Source: WHTI01 sp963826105
GTDB lineage: Bacteria > Actinomycetota > CADDZG01 > WHSQ01
Direction: 5' to 3'
DNA: 64,000 nt
Assembly: GCA_963826105.1 (NCBI GenBank)
Contig: CAWGWA010000006.1
Span: 310,001 to 374,000, forward strand
The notes beneath the pieces are model-generated. The model ran no database searches and was not told the DNA's origin. It saw nothing but the letters and a program-made list of their open reading frames with translations. Both the position numbers and the translations under genes were made by a program. This document shows, one piece after another, positions 53,117 through 61,135 of the stretch (its first letter is position 1; every line of letters begins with the position of its first letter).

Positions 53117-55218
53117 CAGGTGCGGACGAGGAAGGCGGCCATCGGCTCCTCGGAGCCGTTGCACTGGGCTGCGGTTGCCTCGATCACCTGGTTCGGATCG
53201 GAGAACAGGCTGAGGTCGATCAGGCGCGCCCCCTTGAGGACGGTGACCGCGGGAGCGATCGAGATCGGTCCCAGGTGGCGCACCATCCGCATGACCTCAC
53301 GATCGATGTCCGCTGCGATCGTGTTCGCCGGTCCATTGAGTACGACCCCACGCCCTCGCGCCGCGATCGTGGCGCGGCGATCGATGATCGCGAAGTCACG
53401 CTCGCGGCCCTCACCCGATGTGAAGACGGTGTAGAACCCGTCGCTGAGGATCAGGACTGGATCTTCCAACGCCTCTTTGGCGACCACGGCGATCTCTTCA
53501 TCGTCGACCTCGATCACAGGCCCGAGATCCGAGTCGAGCGCGACGGATCCGGTGGCGGTGATCCGCATCGCGCGCCGCTCGGTGATCGCCTCGCTCTCGA
53601 ACTGGATCGTGTTGGGCGCCGCGCCGGCGGCGATCGCTGCTGCCTCTGCTTCTTGCTGCAGTGCGGCCATGGCTTCGGGTGAAGGACGAGACATCGCTCG
53701 TTCGACCTCGATGCGTACCAAGGAAAGAGCATCCCCCACCGAGGAGATGACTTCTGCGTCGACAGGGATCGAGTAGTCGGTCCCGATCGCCTTCGAGAGC
53801 GCCGGGATCAGCGCTCCCGCTCCTCCGCCGAGCCCGACGATGGTGGGAGCTGCGAGTTCGTGAGTCGTTAGTGCTTCCTGCGCAACGCCGGCGATCTTGT
53901 GAGCCGCGATCTCCAACGTCCGAGCCGCCAGGCGTTCCCAGGACGTGCGGGTAATGAGGGCCAGGGCCTCGAAACCCAACCTCGCGGAGGTCGGGTCCCC
54001 GGCTGCGTAGGCTCCTTCCGGGATCTCGCCAAGGGCATTGGCCGCGCAGGTCACCGTCAACGCGAACCGGGTTCCCTCCGTGGTTTCGATTACGACATGA
54101 TCCGCGGGATCACCCTCCTTCGGGGATCCAAGCACGGCGCGTGCTCCCTCAAGTTGCGCCGGCTGGGCGAACGAGCAGTACTTCAGGCCCGAGATGTGCG
54201 CCGATCGGGGCCCGACATCCGCGATCTTGAGGCGGCCGAGCGATCGTCGCATCCGGATGAGGCTCCCGCCTGCAACCCCGGCGACGCGGACGTCGAGGCT
54301 CCGGACACAGGTGACGTGCTCGAGGACCCGCACGTAAGCAAGAACCGGGCGTCCGCCCTTGACGATGCTCACGTTCGTGCTCGTACCTCCAACCTCCACG
54401 ACTACACCGTCGGTCACCGAGAGGTGCCTCAGAGCACCGGCGATCGAGGCCGCAGGTCCACTGAATGCGGTCAGGATCGGATGTCGGCGAAGGGAGTGGA
54501 TGTCGGCCGCGCCGCCGTCGCCCCTCATGATCAACAGCGGCGTTTCCCCGATCCGGTCCGCCACGGCGTTCTCCACGACCGAGGCGGTGGACAGAGCGGT
54601 CGGCAAGATACTGGCGTTCAGCGCAGCGGTTACGGTCCTCATCTCGAGCCCGTAGAGGCCGGTGAGCTCGTGTCCGGCGCATGCCGGGATCCCCAACTCC
54701 TCCGCGATCTCGAGGGCCATCCACTCGGAGCGTGGGTCCTCGACCCCGAATGCCTCAGAGATCGCAAGGACCTCTGCGCCGCTCTCCACCAGTCCTCTAA
54801 CGGCACGCTCCATCACCGCGCGATCGAGACCGGCGGACACATCGACGAATGCATGCAGAGACCTCAGCGAATGACCCGGCGCGAGCTTGATGTCTCCTAC
54901 CCGGGTTCGACTGCGGGTTCGCCGCAGGTCGGGGTGACGTCCGATCCCCAGGACCCCCACGGTCGCGGTGTCGCCCTCGAGTAGAGCGTTGACGGCCTGG
55001 GTGGTCGAGTGCCCCACGAGCTCGATCGAGCCCAGGCCCTTTCGTTCGACAACGTCGGTCAACGCGGCCAGGGCTTCGGCAACGCCTTCGGAAGTGCCGG
55101 ATGCGGACGCGTGCGTTGTTGGCACCACGGCGCGTGCCACGATCTCGTGCGTTAAGGGATCACAGGCCACGGCCTTGGTGAAGGTTCCGCCGACATCGAC
55201 GCCGACTCGCAGACTCAC
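53116..55218 (-). CDS. Hydantoinase A/oxoprolinase-family protein
   Basis: 700-residue protein with an ASKHA-type ATPase fold: N-terminal VGVDVGGTFTKAVACD, the phosphate-binding motif VVEVGGTSTNVSI and GLGGGAGALIPALSKAIG. Members hydrolyse hydantoins or 5-oxoproline with ATP, and usually pair with a HyuB subunit, which is absent here. The C-terminal third is unusual in length and content and may have another role. The GTG at 55218 is chosen because a GGAGG ribosome binding site sits 6 bases upstream; TTG 55224 lies directly on that site. Position right after FTR1, with its own 3' neighbour, suggests a link to iron uptake, but I know of no such function. Confidence 0.8.
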   Translation of the reverse strand: MSLRVGVDVGGTFTKAVACDPLTHEIVARAVVPTTHASASGTSEGVAEALAALTDVVERKGLGSIELVGHSTTQAVNALLEGDTATVGVLGIGRHPDLRRTRSRTRVGDIKLAPGHSLRSLHAFVDVSAGLDRAVMERAVRGLVESGAEVLAISEAFGVEDPRSEWMALEIAEELGIPACAGHELTGLYGLEMRTVTAALNASILPTALSTASVVENAVADRIGETPLLIMRGDGGAADIHSLRRHPILTAFSGPAASIAGALRHLSVTDGVVVEVGGTSTNVSIVKGGRPVLAYVRVLEHVTCVRSLDVRVAGVAGGSLIRMRRSLGRLKIADVGPRSAHISGLKYCSFAQPAQLEGARAVLGSPKEGDPADHVVIETTEGTRFALTVTCAANALGEIPEGAYAAGDPTSARLGFEALALITRTSWERLAARTLEIAAHKIAGVAQEALTTHELAAPTIVGLGGGAGALIPALSKAIGTDYSIPVDAEVISSVGDALSLVRIEVERAMSRPSPEAMAALQQEAEAAAIAAGAAPNTIQFESEAITERRAMRITATGSVALDSDLGPVIEVDDEEIAVVAKEALEDPVLILSDGFYTVFTSGEGRERDFAIIDRRATIAARGRGVVLNGPANTIAADIDREVMRMVRHLGPISIAPAVTVLKGARLIDLSLFSDPNQVIEATAAQCNGSEEPMAAFLVRT

Positions 55219-55220
55219 GC

Positions 55221-56510
55221 TCAACCTCCACCGGTGGAACTCGGCTCGGGTTCGGGGACCTCTTCGAGGGCGGTAGCGGTCTGTACCGGAAGCACGCGCT
55301 TCTCACGCCGGGGCAGGATCACGAACGTCCAGATCGCTCCGACGATGTAAACGAGGGCCAGAGCCGCCTGAGTCATGAGCGACTGAGTCGTCGGATGCCA
55401 CCCGGTCAATTCGGCGAGGAAGATCGGCAACCTGGGCACCCCTTCCAGGAAGGTGACCGGGATGACGGCCGATTGCTGGAGTGCACGGACCGCGTTCCCG
55501 GCGAAAGCCACCGACAGGACCATGATCAGCACGACCGCGGTGCCTAGGAACAGCTTGATCGGCACCCTCCTCCCGGCCCGGAAGATCGAGTACCCGACAC
55601 CAACCAACACGGCAACGCCCAGGACGGCCCCGAGAACGACCCATTGGGTCAAGCCCTGAGCGAACGACAGAAGCGCTTGGTAGAAGAGCACGGTCTCGAA
55701 TCCCTCGCGATAGACCGCGGTGAATCCGACTCCGGCGAGAGCAAGGGTCGACCCCGTCGAGGCGGCGGTCCAGACCTTTGCCTTTACGAACTCCATCCAC
55801 CGACGATGTTCGAGGCGTGTGATCAACCAGAACGAGACGTAGAAGAGCATCACGACCGCCAGCAGTGCAGTAGCGGCTTCGAGCAGCTCTCGCTGGAACG
55901 GGGCGATGTTGATGACAACGGCGGCCAGCAGGAAGGTGGCGATGGTCGCCAGGCCAGCGAGACCAACACCCTTGAGAACTGCACCCTTGTAGCGACTGTT
56001 GCGGCTCGCCTCGAGGTAACCAAGGACTGCGGCGACGACCAGGACGGCTTCGAGCCCCTCTCGGAACATGATCATGAACGAGTACCCCGCCGCCAGGAGC
56101 GGCGCAGCCAACCCTGGTTCGGCGAGAACGCGCTCAACATCGTCGAGACCGCGCTTCACCTCGGTGGCGGTGTCCGTGACCTCGTCGACCGGGAACCCCG
56201 CCTCTATCTGATTGCGGAGGTTGGCGAAATCCTCCTCTAACGTCAGGGTCAGCGCTTCGTCCCTCACGCGCAGCGGTATCTCAACGAACTCGAAGTGGTC
56301 TAGGTAAGCATTCCTCGCCGCCGTATACGCCGCCTCCGCGTCGCCTGCCTCGTAGAGCTCAACCGCTTCGTCGATCAGCTCACGTGCGACGTCGAGTTCT
56401 TCGATCCCCTCGTCCGGGGTGACGCCGCCGTCTTGCGCGAGGGCCGGGCCCCCGATCGACAGAAGCGCGAGCAGCGCCAGCGCGGCGACTAGAAGGAGCC
56501 TGATCCTCAC
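55221..56510 (-). CDS. FTR1-family high-affinity iron permease
   Basis: 429-residue protein with a cleavable signal, an extracytoplasmic domain (about 25-135) and the FTR1/EfeU permease of seven transmembrane helices. Both iron-binding REGLE-type motifs are present: REGLE (150-154) in FMIMFREGLEAVL and REGFE (268-272) in AVYREGFETVLF. These Glu pairs carry ferric iron through the membrane. The GTG start forms a GTGA overlap with the lipoprotein gene upstream. No EfeB peroxidase is visible. An iron-box palindrome stands upstream of the operon, so iron repression is expected. Confidence 0.93.
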   Translation of the reverse strand: MRIRLLLVAALALLALLSIGGPALAQDGGVTPDEGIEELDVARELIDEAVELYEAGDAEAAYTAARNAYLDHFEFVEIPLRVRDEALTLTLEEDFANLRNQIEAGFPVDEVTDTATEVKRGLDDVERVLAEPGLAAPLLAAGYSFMIMFREGLEAVLVVAAVLGYLEASRNSRYKGAVLKGVGLAGLATIATFLLAAVVINIAPFQRELLEAATALLAVVMLFYVSFWLITRLEHRRWMEFVKAKVWTAASTGSTLALAGVGFTAVYREGFETVLFYQALLSFAQGLTQWVVLGAVLGVAVLVGVGYSIFRAGRRVPIKLFLGTAVVLIMVLSVAFAGNAVRALQQSAVIPVTFLEGVPRLPIFLAELTGWHPTTQSLMTQAALALVYIVGAIWTFVILPRREKRVLPVQTATALEEVPEPEPSSTGGG

Positions 56511-57616
56511 TCAGTGGCCTCCAACGACGCCAGGGCCTGGTCCAGCAGTTCGCGGACGCGTTCGACCATCCCGATGATGTCCTCGACCGGAGCACCTTCC
56601 TGGATCTGACGTCGGAGCTCGGCCCCCAGCAGCGGCTCCAGCTCGGTGTTGACGGCGGGTGCGTTCTCGATGACGCCGGCTTCGATCAACTCGTAGTTCT
56701 CGAGGTACGCCTCGGCCGACAACTCGGCCGCCCCGTCTGCGTCGCCGCCTTCATACGCCTCAACCAACTCGTCCAGCAGGGAGTTGATCTGGGCAACGAT
56801 CGCGGTGGGATCTGATTCGGTCAGAAGCAGAGCTCCGAGCGTCTCCTCCAGCTCTTGACCGATCAGCCCGGTGGCAGTTTGAACGTCGACGAGGCTCACG
56901 AGCTCGACCGGAGGACTCACGGTCGGAAATGCCTCCCCGAGCACGGCGAAAGCACGCTCGATCTCGGTCGCGCTCTCGGCCGACACGCCCTCGACTTCGG
57001 ACGCGAGCGTGTCGTACATACGTGCGGATTGGGTGACGAATGCGTAGCCATCCTGGTACTCGGGCAGATTGCGGACCTCGGCCCCATCGCTCCCGGCAAG
57101 AGCCTCTTCGTACTCGTGACCAGAGGTCGCGAGCAGTGCCGCGATCACCGAAGCCTCGTAGGCGGGGTCACTTTCGGCATCTCCCGCGACCGCGGCACGG
57201 GCCGAGTCGGTCGCGACTCCGGCGGCTTCAACGGCGGTTTCGATCTCAGCGATCTCGGCTCCGTCCTCGACGAGTCGCCTGGTCTCCTCGATGGTCTCCT
57301 GGAGTTCCGCAGCGACCGCGGGGTCGGCGGCTTCGATCTCGGGGACCACGGAAGCGAGGATCTCGTGCACGGGGTGCGCGGCGTGGACGAGGGCCCCGGT
57401 CCGGTCGCCATCGTCGTACAGTTCCAGGGCGGCGAGGTGGTGGCCATGGACCTGTCCGAGCAGTTCCCCGACAGCGATCACTTCGGCATCGAAGCCCCCC
57501 TCATGGGTCGGCTCCGAGCCCGTTCCGGAGGACCCGGAGGGCTCCACGGCTTCACCACAGGCGGCCCCCAGCAGCATCAGGGCTAGGGGGACAGCGAACC
57601 ACCTGTGCGGGGACAC
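56507..57616 (-). CDS. Iron-uptake lipoprotein paired with FTR1
   Basis: About 369-residue predicted lipoprotein (lipobox LLGAAC, Cys20) coupled by a GTGA overlap to FTR1. Its first domain has a His-rich segment, QVHGHHLAALELYDDGDRTGALVHAAHPVHEI, that could bind metal. The last 120 residues (AYEGGDADGAAELSAEAYLENYELIEAGVIE...ELRRQIQEGAPVEDI) resemble the outer N-terminal domain of FTR1 itself, so the two seem to share a fold. It probably delivers iron to the permease, like EfeO or P19 in other systems. GTG 57616 is chosen because GAGG stands 8 bases upstream; ATG 57640 has no such site. Confidence 0.75.
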   Translation of the reverse strand: MSPHRWFAVPLALMLLGAACGEAVEPSGSSGTGSEPTHEGGFDAEVIAVGELLGQVHGHHLAALELYDDGDRTGALVHAAHPVHEILASVVPEIEAADPAVAAELQETIEETRRLVEDGAEIAEIETAVEAAGVATDSARAAVAGDAESDPAYEASVIAALLATSGHEYEEALAGSDGAEVRNLPEYQDGYAFVTQSARMYDTLASEVEGVSAESATEIERAFAVLGEAFPTVSPPVELVSLVDVQTATGLIGQELEETLGALLLTESDPTAIVAQINSLLDELVEAYEGGDADGAAELSAEAYLENYELIEAGVIENAPAVNTELEPLLGAELRRQIQEGAPVEDIIGMVERVRELLDQALASLEATE

Positions 57617-57680
57617 GTTCTTCCTCAACAACCTCTCCATTCTCTATGGCCAGCCTAAAGCATGATGTTCGGTGCGCCGA

Positions 57681-57700
57681 AGGTTAGGCTTGCCTAACCT
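57681..57700. promoter_or_regulatory. DtxR/IdeR-type iron box
   Basis: AGGTTAGGC, TT, GCCTAACCT: a perfect 9+9 inverted repeat containing TTAGGC-N2-GCCTAA, close to the DtxR/IdeR/DmdR1 consensus TTAGGTTAGGCTAACCTAA. A second half-site TAGGCTGGCC lies at about 57645-57656, between the box and the lipoprotein gene. It should repress the lipoprotein-FTR1 operon when iron is plentiful; it also lies near the start of the divergent aminotransferase. Confidence 0.8.
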
Positions 57701-57719
57701 CTCCCGTCAAGCCGCCTGC

Positions 57720-57725
57720 TAGCCT
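57720..57725 (+). promoter_or_regulatory. Predicted -10 element of the class-V aminotransferase gene
   Basis: TAGCCT, 7 bases before the ATG at 57733, with no ribosome binding site in between. Confidence 0.45.
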
Positions 57726-57732
57726 TACAGCG

Positions 57733-58885
57733 ATGGGGCCGAGGGACTACCGGGACGAGTTCCCGATCACCAAGGAAAGGAACTACCTGATCTCGGCCTC
57801 GCTGGGGCCTCTATCCCGCCGGGCCCATGCCGCGGCCCTCGAGCATCTAGAGTTGTGGTCCCGGCTCGGGCCCGAGGAGCTCTGGTTCGAACACGGGATG
57901 CCGAAGCTCCAGATCTGCAGGGAGCGTTTCGCAGCCCTGATCGGAGCCGATGCCGATGAGATCGCGATCGTTCCCTCGGTATCGAACGGACTGGCTTCCA
58001 TCGCCTCCTGCCTCGACTACTCCGCCCGGCCCAAGGTTGTCGCCACGGCCATGGACTTCCCCACCAACCATTACGTGTGGAAGGCGCAGAAGCCCCGGGG
58101 GGTCGAACTCAACGTCGTGGGGACGCCGGACGGGATCAGGGTCGAGGCGACCGACGTGATCGAGCACATCGACGATCGCACCGCTCTCGTCAACGTCAAC
58201 CGTGTCCTTTTCGAATCTTCTTGGATCATGGATCTCGAACCGATCGTCTCGGCCGCTCACGACCACGGTGCGTATGTGATGGTTGACGACTTCCACGGCA
58301 CCGGAGTGCTACCGCTCGACGTCCACGATCTTGGGGTGGACTTTCTCCTGTCCGGTGCACTCAAGTGGTTGTGCGGGGGCCAGGGCATCGCGTTCCTGTA
58401 CTGCCGTCGCGACCTTCTGACTGAGATGCACCCCATGATCGTCGGTTGGTTCGGAACGAAGGATCCCTTCGGGTTCGATCGTTCGGAACTGGATCCTGCG
58501 GGACGACGCGCGCCGGTTCGAGACGGGCACTTACACGCTCCCCCAAGCATGGACCGCTGCGGAAGGGATGGGAATCATCCTCGAGGTCGGCGTGGATAAC
58601 GTACGAGCTCGGAACCAAGTCCTCACGCACCGGATCGTGGAGCGCGCCATGGAACGCGACATGGAGTTGCTCTCGCCGGTTGACGATGACAGCCGCGGCG
58701 GCTTGGTGCGCGTACGAGTACCCGGTGGGGTATCGAAGGCGGAGGAGGTCCTTCACAAACTCTTCGCGCGGGACGTTGTTCTCGACCAACGACACGACGC
58801 CCTTCGTATCTCGCCACATCTCTTCAACACCGAAGATGAGATCGATTCGTGCTTCAAGGAATTGGACGAGGTTCTGGCTCACTGA
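57733..58885 (+). CDS. Class-V PLP aminotransferase/cysteine desulfurase-like (frameshifted)
   Basis: PLP enzyme of the class-V fold (kynureninase, SufS and relatives). Motifs: FPITKERNYLISASLGPLS, VPSVSNGLASIASCLDYS, TAMDFPTNHYVWKAQ, the aspartate in GAYVMVDDFHGTGVLPLDV and the Schiff-base Lys in LLSGALKWLCGGQGIAFLY. The frame goes off at about 58495: after RSELD it would run into an Arg-rich tail stopping at 58599, whereas the next frame continues with RDDARRFETGTYTLPQAWTAAEG to a stop at 58885, ending in FKELDEVLAH. Adding one base near 58492-58498 (by GGATCC) restores about 384 residues. Substrate unknown. The stop overlaps the MATE gene end by 7 bases. Confidence 0.78.
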
Positions 58886-60189
58886 TCCACGGCCCACCGG
58901 CCACGAACGAACCGGGCCCCGGTGGTTGCCGAACGGAGGACCAACCAGATGGTGGCTCCCACCGCGAGCCCGGCGGTCCCCCAGCCCCACGCCAGTGCTG
59001 CGAAGGCCAGCGAGACGAAGACCGCGCTGGAGAGTGCCATCGAGCCGGCTAGGAACCGCGTGTCCGAAGCTCCGATCAAGATCCCATCCAGGGTGAATGC
59101 GATGGCGGAAAGAGGTTGGATCGCGGCGATCCACAGGATCAGATCGCCTGCCGCCGCTATCACCGCCGGATCGTCGGTGAATACCCCCGCCAGCGGGCGA
59201 GCCACAACTGCCACTACCACCAGAAGCAAGAAGCCGAGAATCAATCCGAGGGACATGAGCCGCCGTCCGACCTCCATGGCCCGGTCAAGAGAGCCGGCCC
59301 CAAGGTCGCGAGCGATCAAGGCCTGCCCTGCGATCGCGATCGAGTCGAGCATGAGGGCCAGCAGCAGGAATGCCTGCATCGCTATCTGCCACGCGGCCAA
59401 GGGCACTTCGCCCATGCGTGCAGCGACGGAAGTTGCCACGGTTAGGGCCAGGAGGAGGGCTCCGGTCCTGATCGCAAGATCCGCCCCGACGCTCAGTAGT
59501 TGACGTGCGATCTCGGGGGAGAAACGCCATCGTGGTTCCGTGAAGCGGCGTGCGAGGACGAGCACGAAGGCGGCAGCGACCGCCGTTTGGCTGACAAAGG
59601 TCGCCCATGCAGCCCCGTTCACTCCCATACCGGCCGGGTAGATAAGGACGTAGTCCAGGACGACGTTGGCGCACGCGCCCGCTATCGCGATGTACATGGG
59701 GGTGCGAGTGTCGTGATCGCCGCGCAGCCAGCCGTGACCGACCTGAGCCAGGAGTACGGGGATCGACGAGAGGATACGGATCCGAAGATACGGCTCCGCG
59801 AACGCCGCAACCTCGGGCCCTGCCCCCAGAGCGCGGACGATCGGGCCGGCGAAGAGGACGCCCAAAAGGCTGACAGCGGCCCCGAACGCGACCGCGAGAT
59901 AGATCGCCTGAACTCCGGTCGAGGCTGCCGAAACCAGATCGCCACGACCGAGAGCCCTGGCGACCCGGGGCGTCACGCCGTAGGCGAGGAACGAGAACAT
60001 CCAGAACGATGCGGTGAAGGCCGCAGAGCCGATCGCGACCGCCCCCAATTGCGGCGTTCCGAGGTGGCCGACGAAGGCGGTATCGACCAGGGAGTAGATG
60101 GGATCGGCGGCGAGAGCCCCCAGCGCGGGCACCGCGAGGGCGAAGATCGCCCGGTCGTACTGGTTCCGTCCCGGCCGCCTGATCGTCAT
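58879..60189 (-). CDS. MATE-family efflux protein (DinF-like)
   Basis: 436-residue polytopic exporter with about 12 transmembrane helices. The sequence ADPIYSLVDTAFVGHLGTPQLGAVAIG and PRVARALGRGD in the first half, with a corresponding second half (AGQALIARDLGAGSLDRA), is typical of MATE proteins that export drugs, flavonoids or cations in exchange for H+ or Na+. The ATG at 60189 is chosen; 15 more codons upstream lack features. A TAACAT hexamer lies 8 bases before it, with no ribosome binding site. It converges on the aminotransferase gene. Confidence 0.88.
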   Translation of the reverse strand: MTIRRPGRNQYDRAIFALAVPALGALAADPIYSLVDTAFVGHLGTPQLGAVAIGSAAFTASFWMFSFLAYGVTPRVARALGRGDLVSAASTGVQAIYLAVAFGAAVSLLGVLFAGPIVRALGAGPEVAAFAEPYLRIRILSSIPVLLAQVGHGWLRGDHDTRTPMYIAIAGACANVVLDYVLIYPAGMGVNGAAWATFVSQTAVAAAFVLVLARRFTEPRWRFSPEIARQLLSVGADLAIRTGALLLALTVATSVAARMGEVPLAAWQIAMQAFLLLALMLDSIAIAGQALIARDLGAGSLDRAMEVGRRLMSLGLILGFLLLVVVAVVARPLAGVFTDDPAVIAAAGDLILWIAAIQPLSAIAFTLDGILIGASDTRFLAGSMALSSAVFVSLAFAALAWGWGTAGLAVGATIWLVLRSATTGARFVRGRWAVDQ

Positions 60190-60197
60190 AGCCACGG

Positions 60198-60203
60198 ATG
60201 TTA
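60198..60203 (-). promoter_or_regulatory. Predicted -10 element of the MATE gene
   Basis: TAACAT on the minus strand, 8 bases before the ATG at 60189, without a Shine-Dalgarno sequence. Confidence 0.4.
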
Positions 60204-60240
60204 CGGCCGCACGGGGCTTGTGCTTTCTGACCACTTTTGT

Positions 60241-60273
60241 TATATATCGTGGCTCTTGTGAGCTTCTGAGCTC
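60241..60273 (+). promoter_or_regulatory. Promoter and short hairpin before the LysM-transglycosylase gene
   Basis: The AT-rich TATATAT (from 60241) is the best -10 candidate, giving a leader of about 45 bases. The leader has a small hairpin GAGCT (60260-60264) with AGCTC (60269-60273), and AGGAGG stands 6 bases before the GTG start. No ydaO-type riboswitch is present, although that element often precedes such genes in actinobacteria. Confidence 0.5.
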
Positions 60274-60295
60274 CCCTCTAACCCAGGAGGCCCCC

Positions 60296-61135
60296 GTGTA
60301 TCCCAGACGCTACGTCGGCAAGCACCTGAGGCCCCGCCCCAAGAAGCACGGTCCGGCGATCCTCGGTACCGCCGCGGTCATGTGGGTCGCGGGCCCCGCG
60401 GCTCAGGCCGCCTCGGGAAGTCACGTGGTCCGGCCGGGCGACACCCTCTCGGGGATCGCCGCCCGCTACGGAACGAGCGTGACCCAACTGGCGCGCGCCA
60501 ATCACATCTCGAACCCCGATCTGATCCTGATCGGTTCGACCCTGCGCATCCGCGGCGGGGGCTCGCCGGCCCGATCCCACCGGGTTAGGCGAGGGGAAAC
60601 CCTCTCCGGGATCGCCGCGCACTATGGAGTACCGATACGCAGTCTTGAGCGACTCAACCACCTGACCGATCCCAACCTGATCGTCACCGGTACGACCCTG
60701 AAGGTCCGCGGCTCAACCTCAGTCCCGGTCGCCCACACAGCGAGCCCGGTAGGGACCTCGATCGAATCCTCGCTCGTGCGTCACTCGAGCGCCGCGGGTA
60801 TCGATCCCTCGTTGGTAAAAGCGGTCGCGTGGCACGAGAGTGGCTGGCAGCAGGACGTCGTGTCCTCTGCCGGAGCGATCGGCGTCATGCAGGTCATGCC
60901 CGACACCGCCGACTACGTCAACGTCGTTCTTGGTGGCGGCTCTCTCGATGTCCACCGTGCCGACGACAACGTGAAGCTCGGGGTCATGTACCTGTCGAAG
61001 ATGCTCCACACGATGAGGACCGAGAATCGGGCTCTGGCGGCCTACTACTCCGGGCCGGGCAACGTGCGGGGGCCACTCAACTCCGGGCAGCGGGCGTACG
61101 TCGCGGCGGTGCAAGCGAACCGCTCGAGGTACTAG
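60296..61135 (+). CDS. Secreted LysM-lytic transglycosylase
   Basis: 279-residue cell-wall enzyme. A signal region (GPAILGTAAVMWVAGPAAQAAS) is followed by two LysM domains (about residues 43-87, HVVRPGDTLSGIAARYGTSVTQLARANHI, and 95-139, HRVRRGETLSGIAAHYGVPI) that bind peptidoglycan, and a C-terminal SLT domain (about 165-279) with the catalytic Glu in VAWHESGWQ, AGAIGVMQVMPDTADYV and a final AYYSGPGNVRG. It cleaves glycan strands without hydrolysis and probably helps growth or division. The GTG at 60296 has AGGAGG upstream. Tail-to-tail CTAG overlap with uvrB. Confidence 0.9.
   Translation: MYPRRYVGKHLRPRPKKHGPAILGTAAVMWVAGPAAQAASGSHVVRPGDTLSGIAARYGTSVTQLARANHISNPDLILIGSTLRIRGGGSPARSHRVRRGETLSGIAAHYGVPIRSLERLNHLTDPNLIVTGTTLKVRGSTSVPVAHTASPVGTSIESSLVRHSSAAGIDPSLVKAVAWHESGWQQDVVSSAGAIGVMQVMPDTADYVNVVLGGGSLDVHRADDNVKLGVMYLSKMLHTMRTENRALAAYYSGPGNVRGPLNSGQRAYVAAVQANRSRY

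Noticed and set aside
60190..60295. c-di-AMP (ydaO) riboswitch before the LysM-transglycosylase gene
   Set aside because: Such genes often carry one in actinobacteria, but only about 105 bases are available and none of the conserved core is present.
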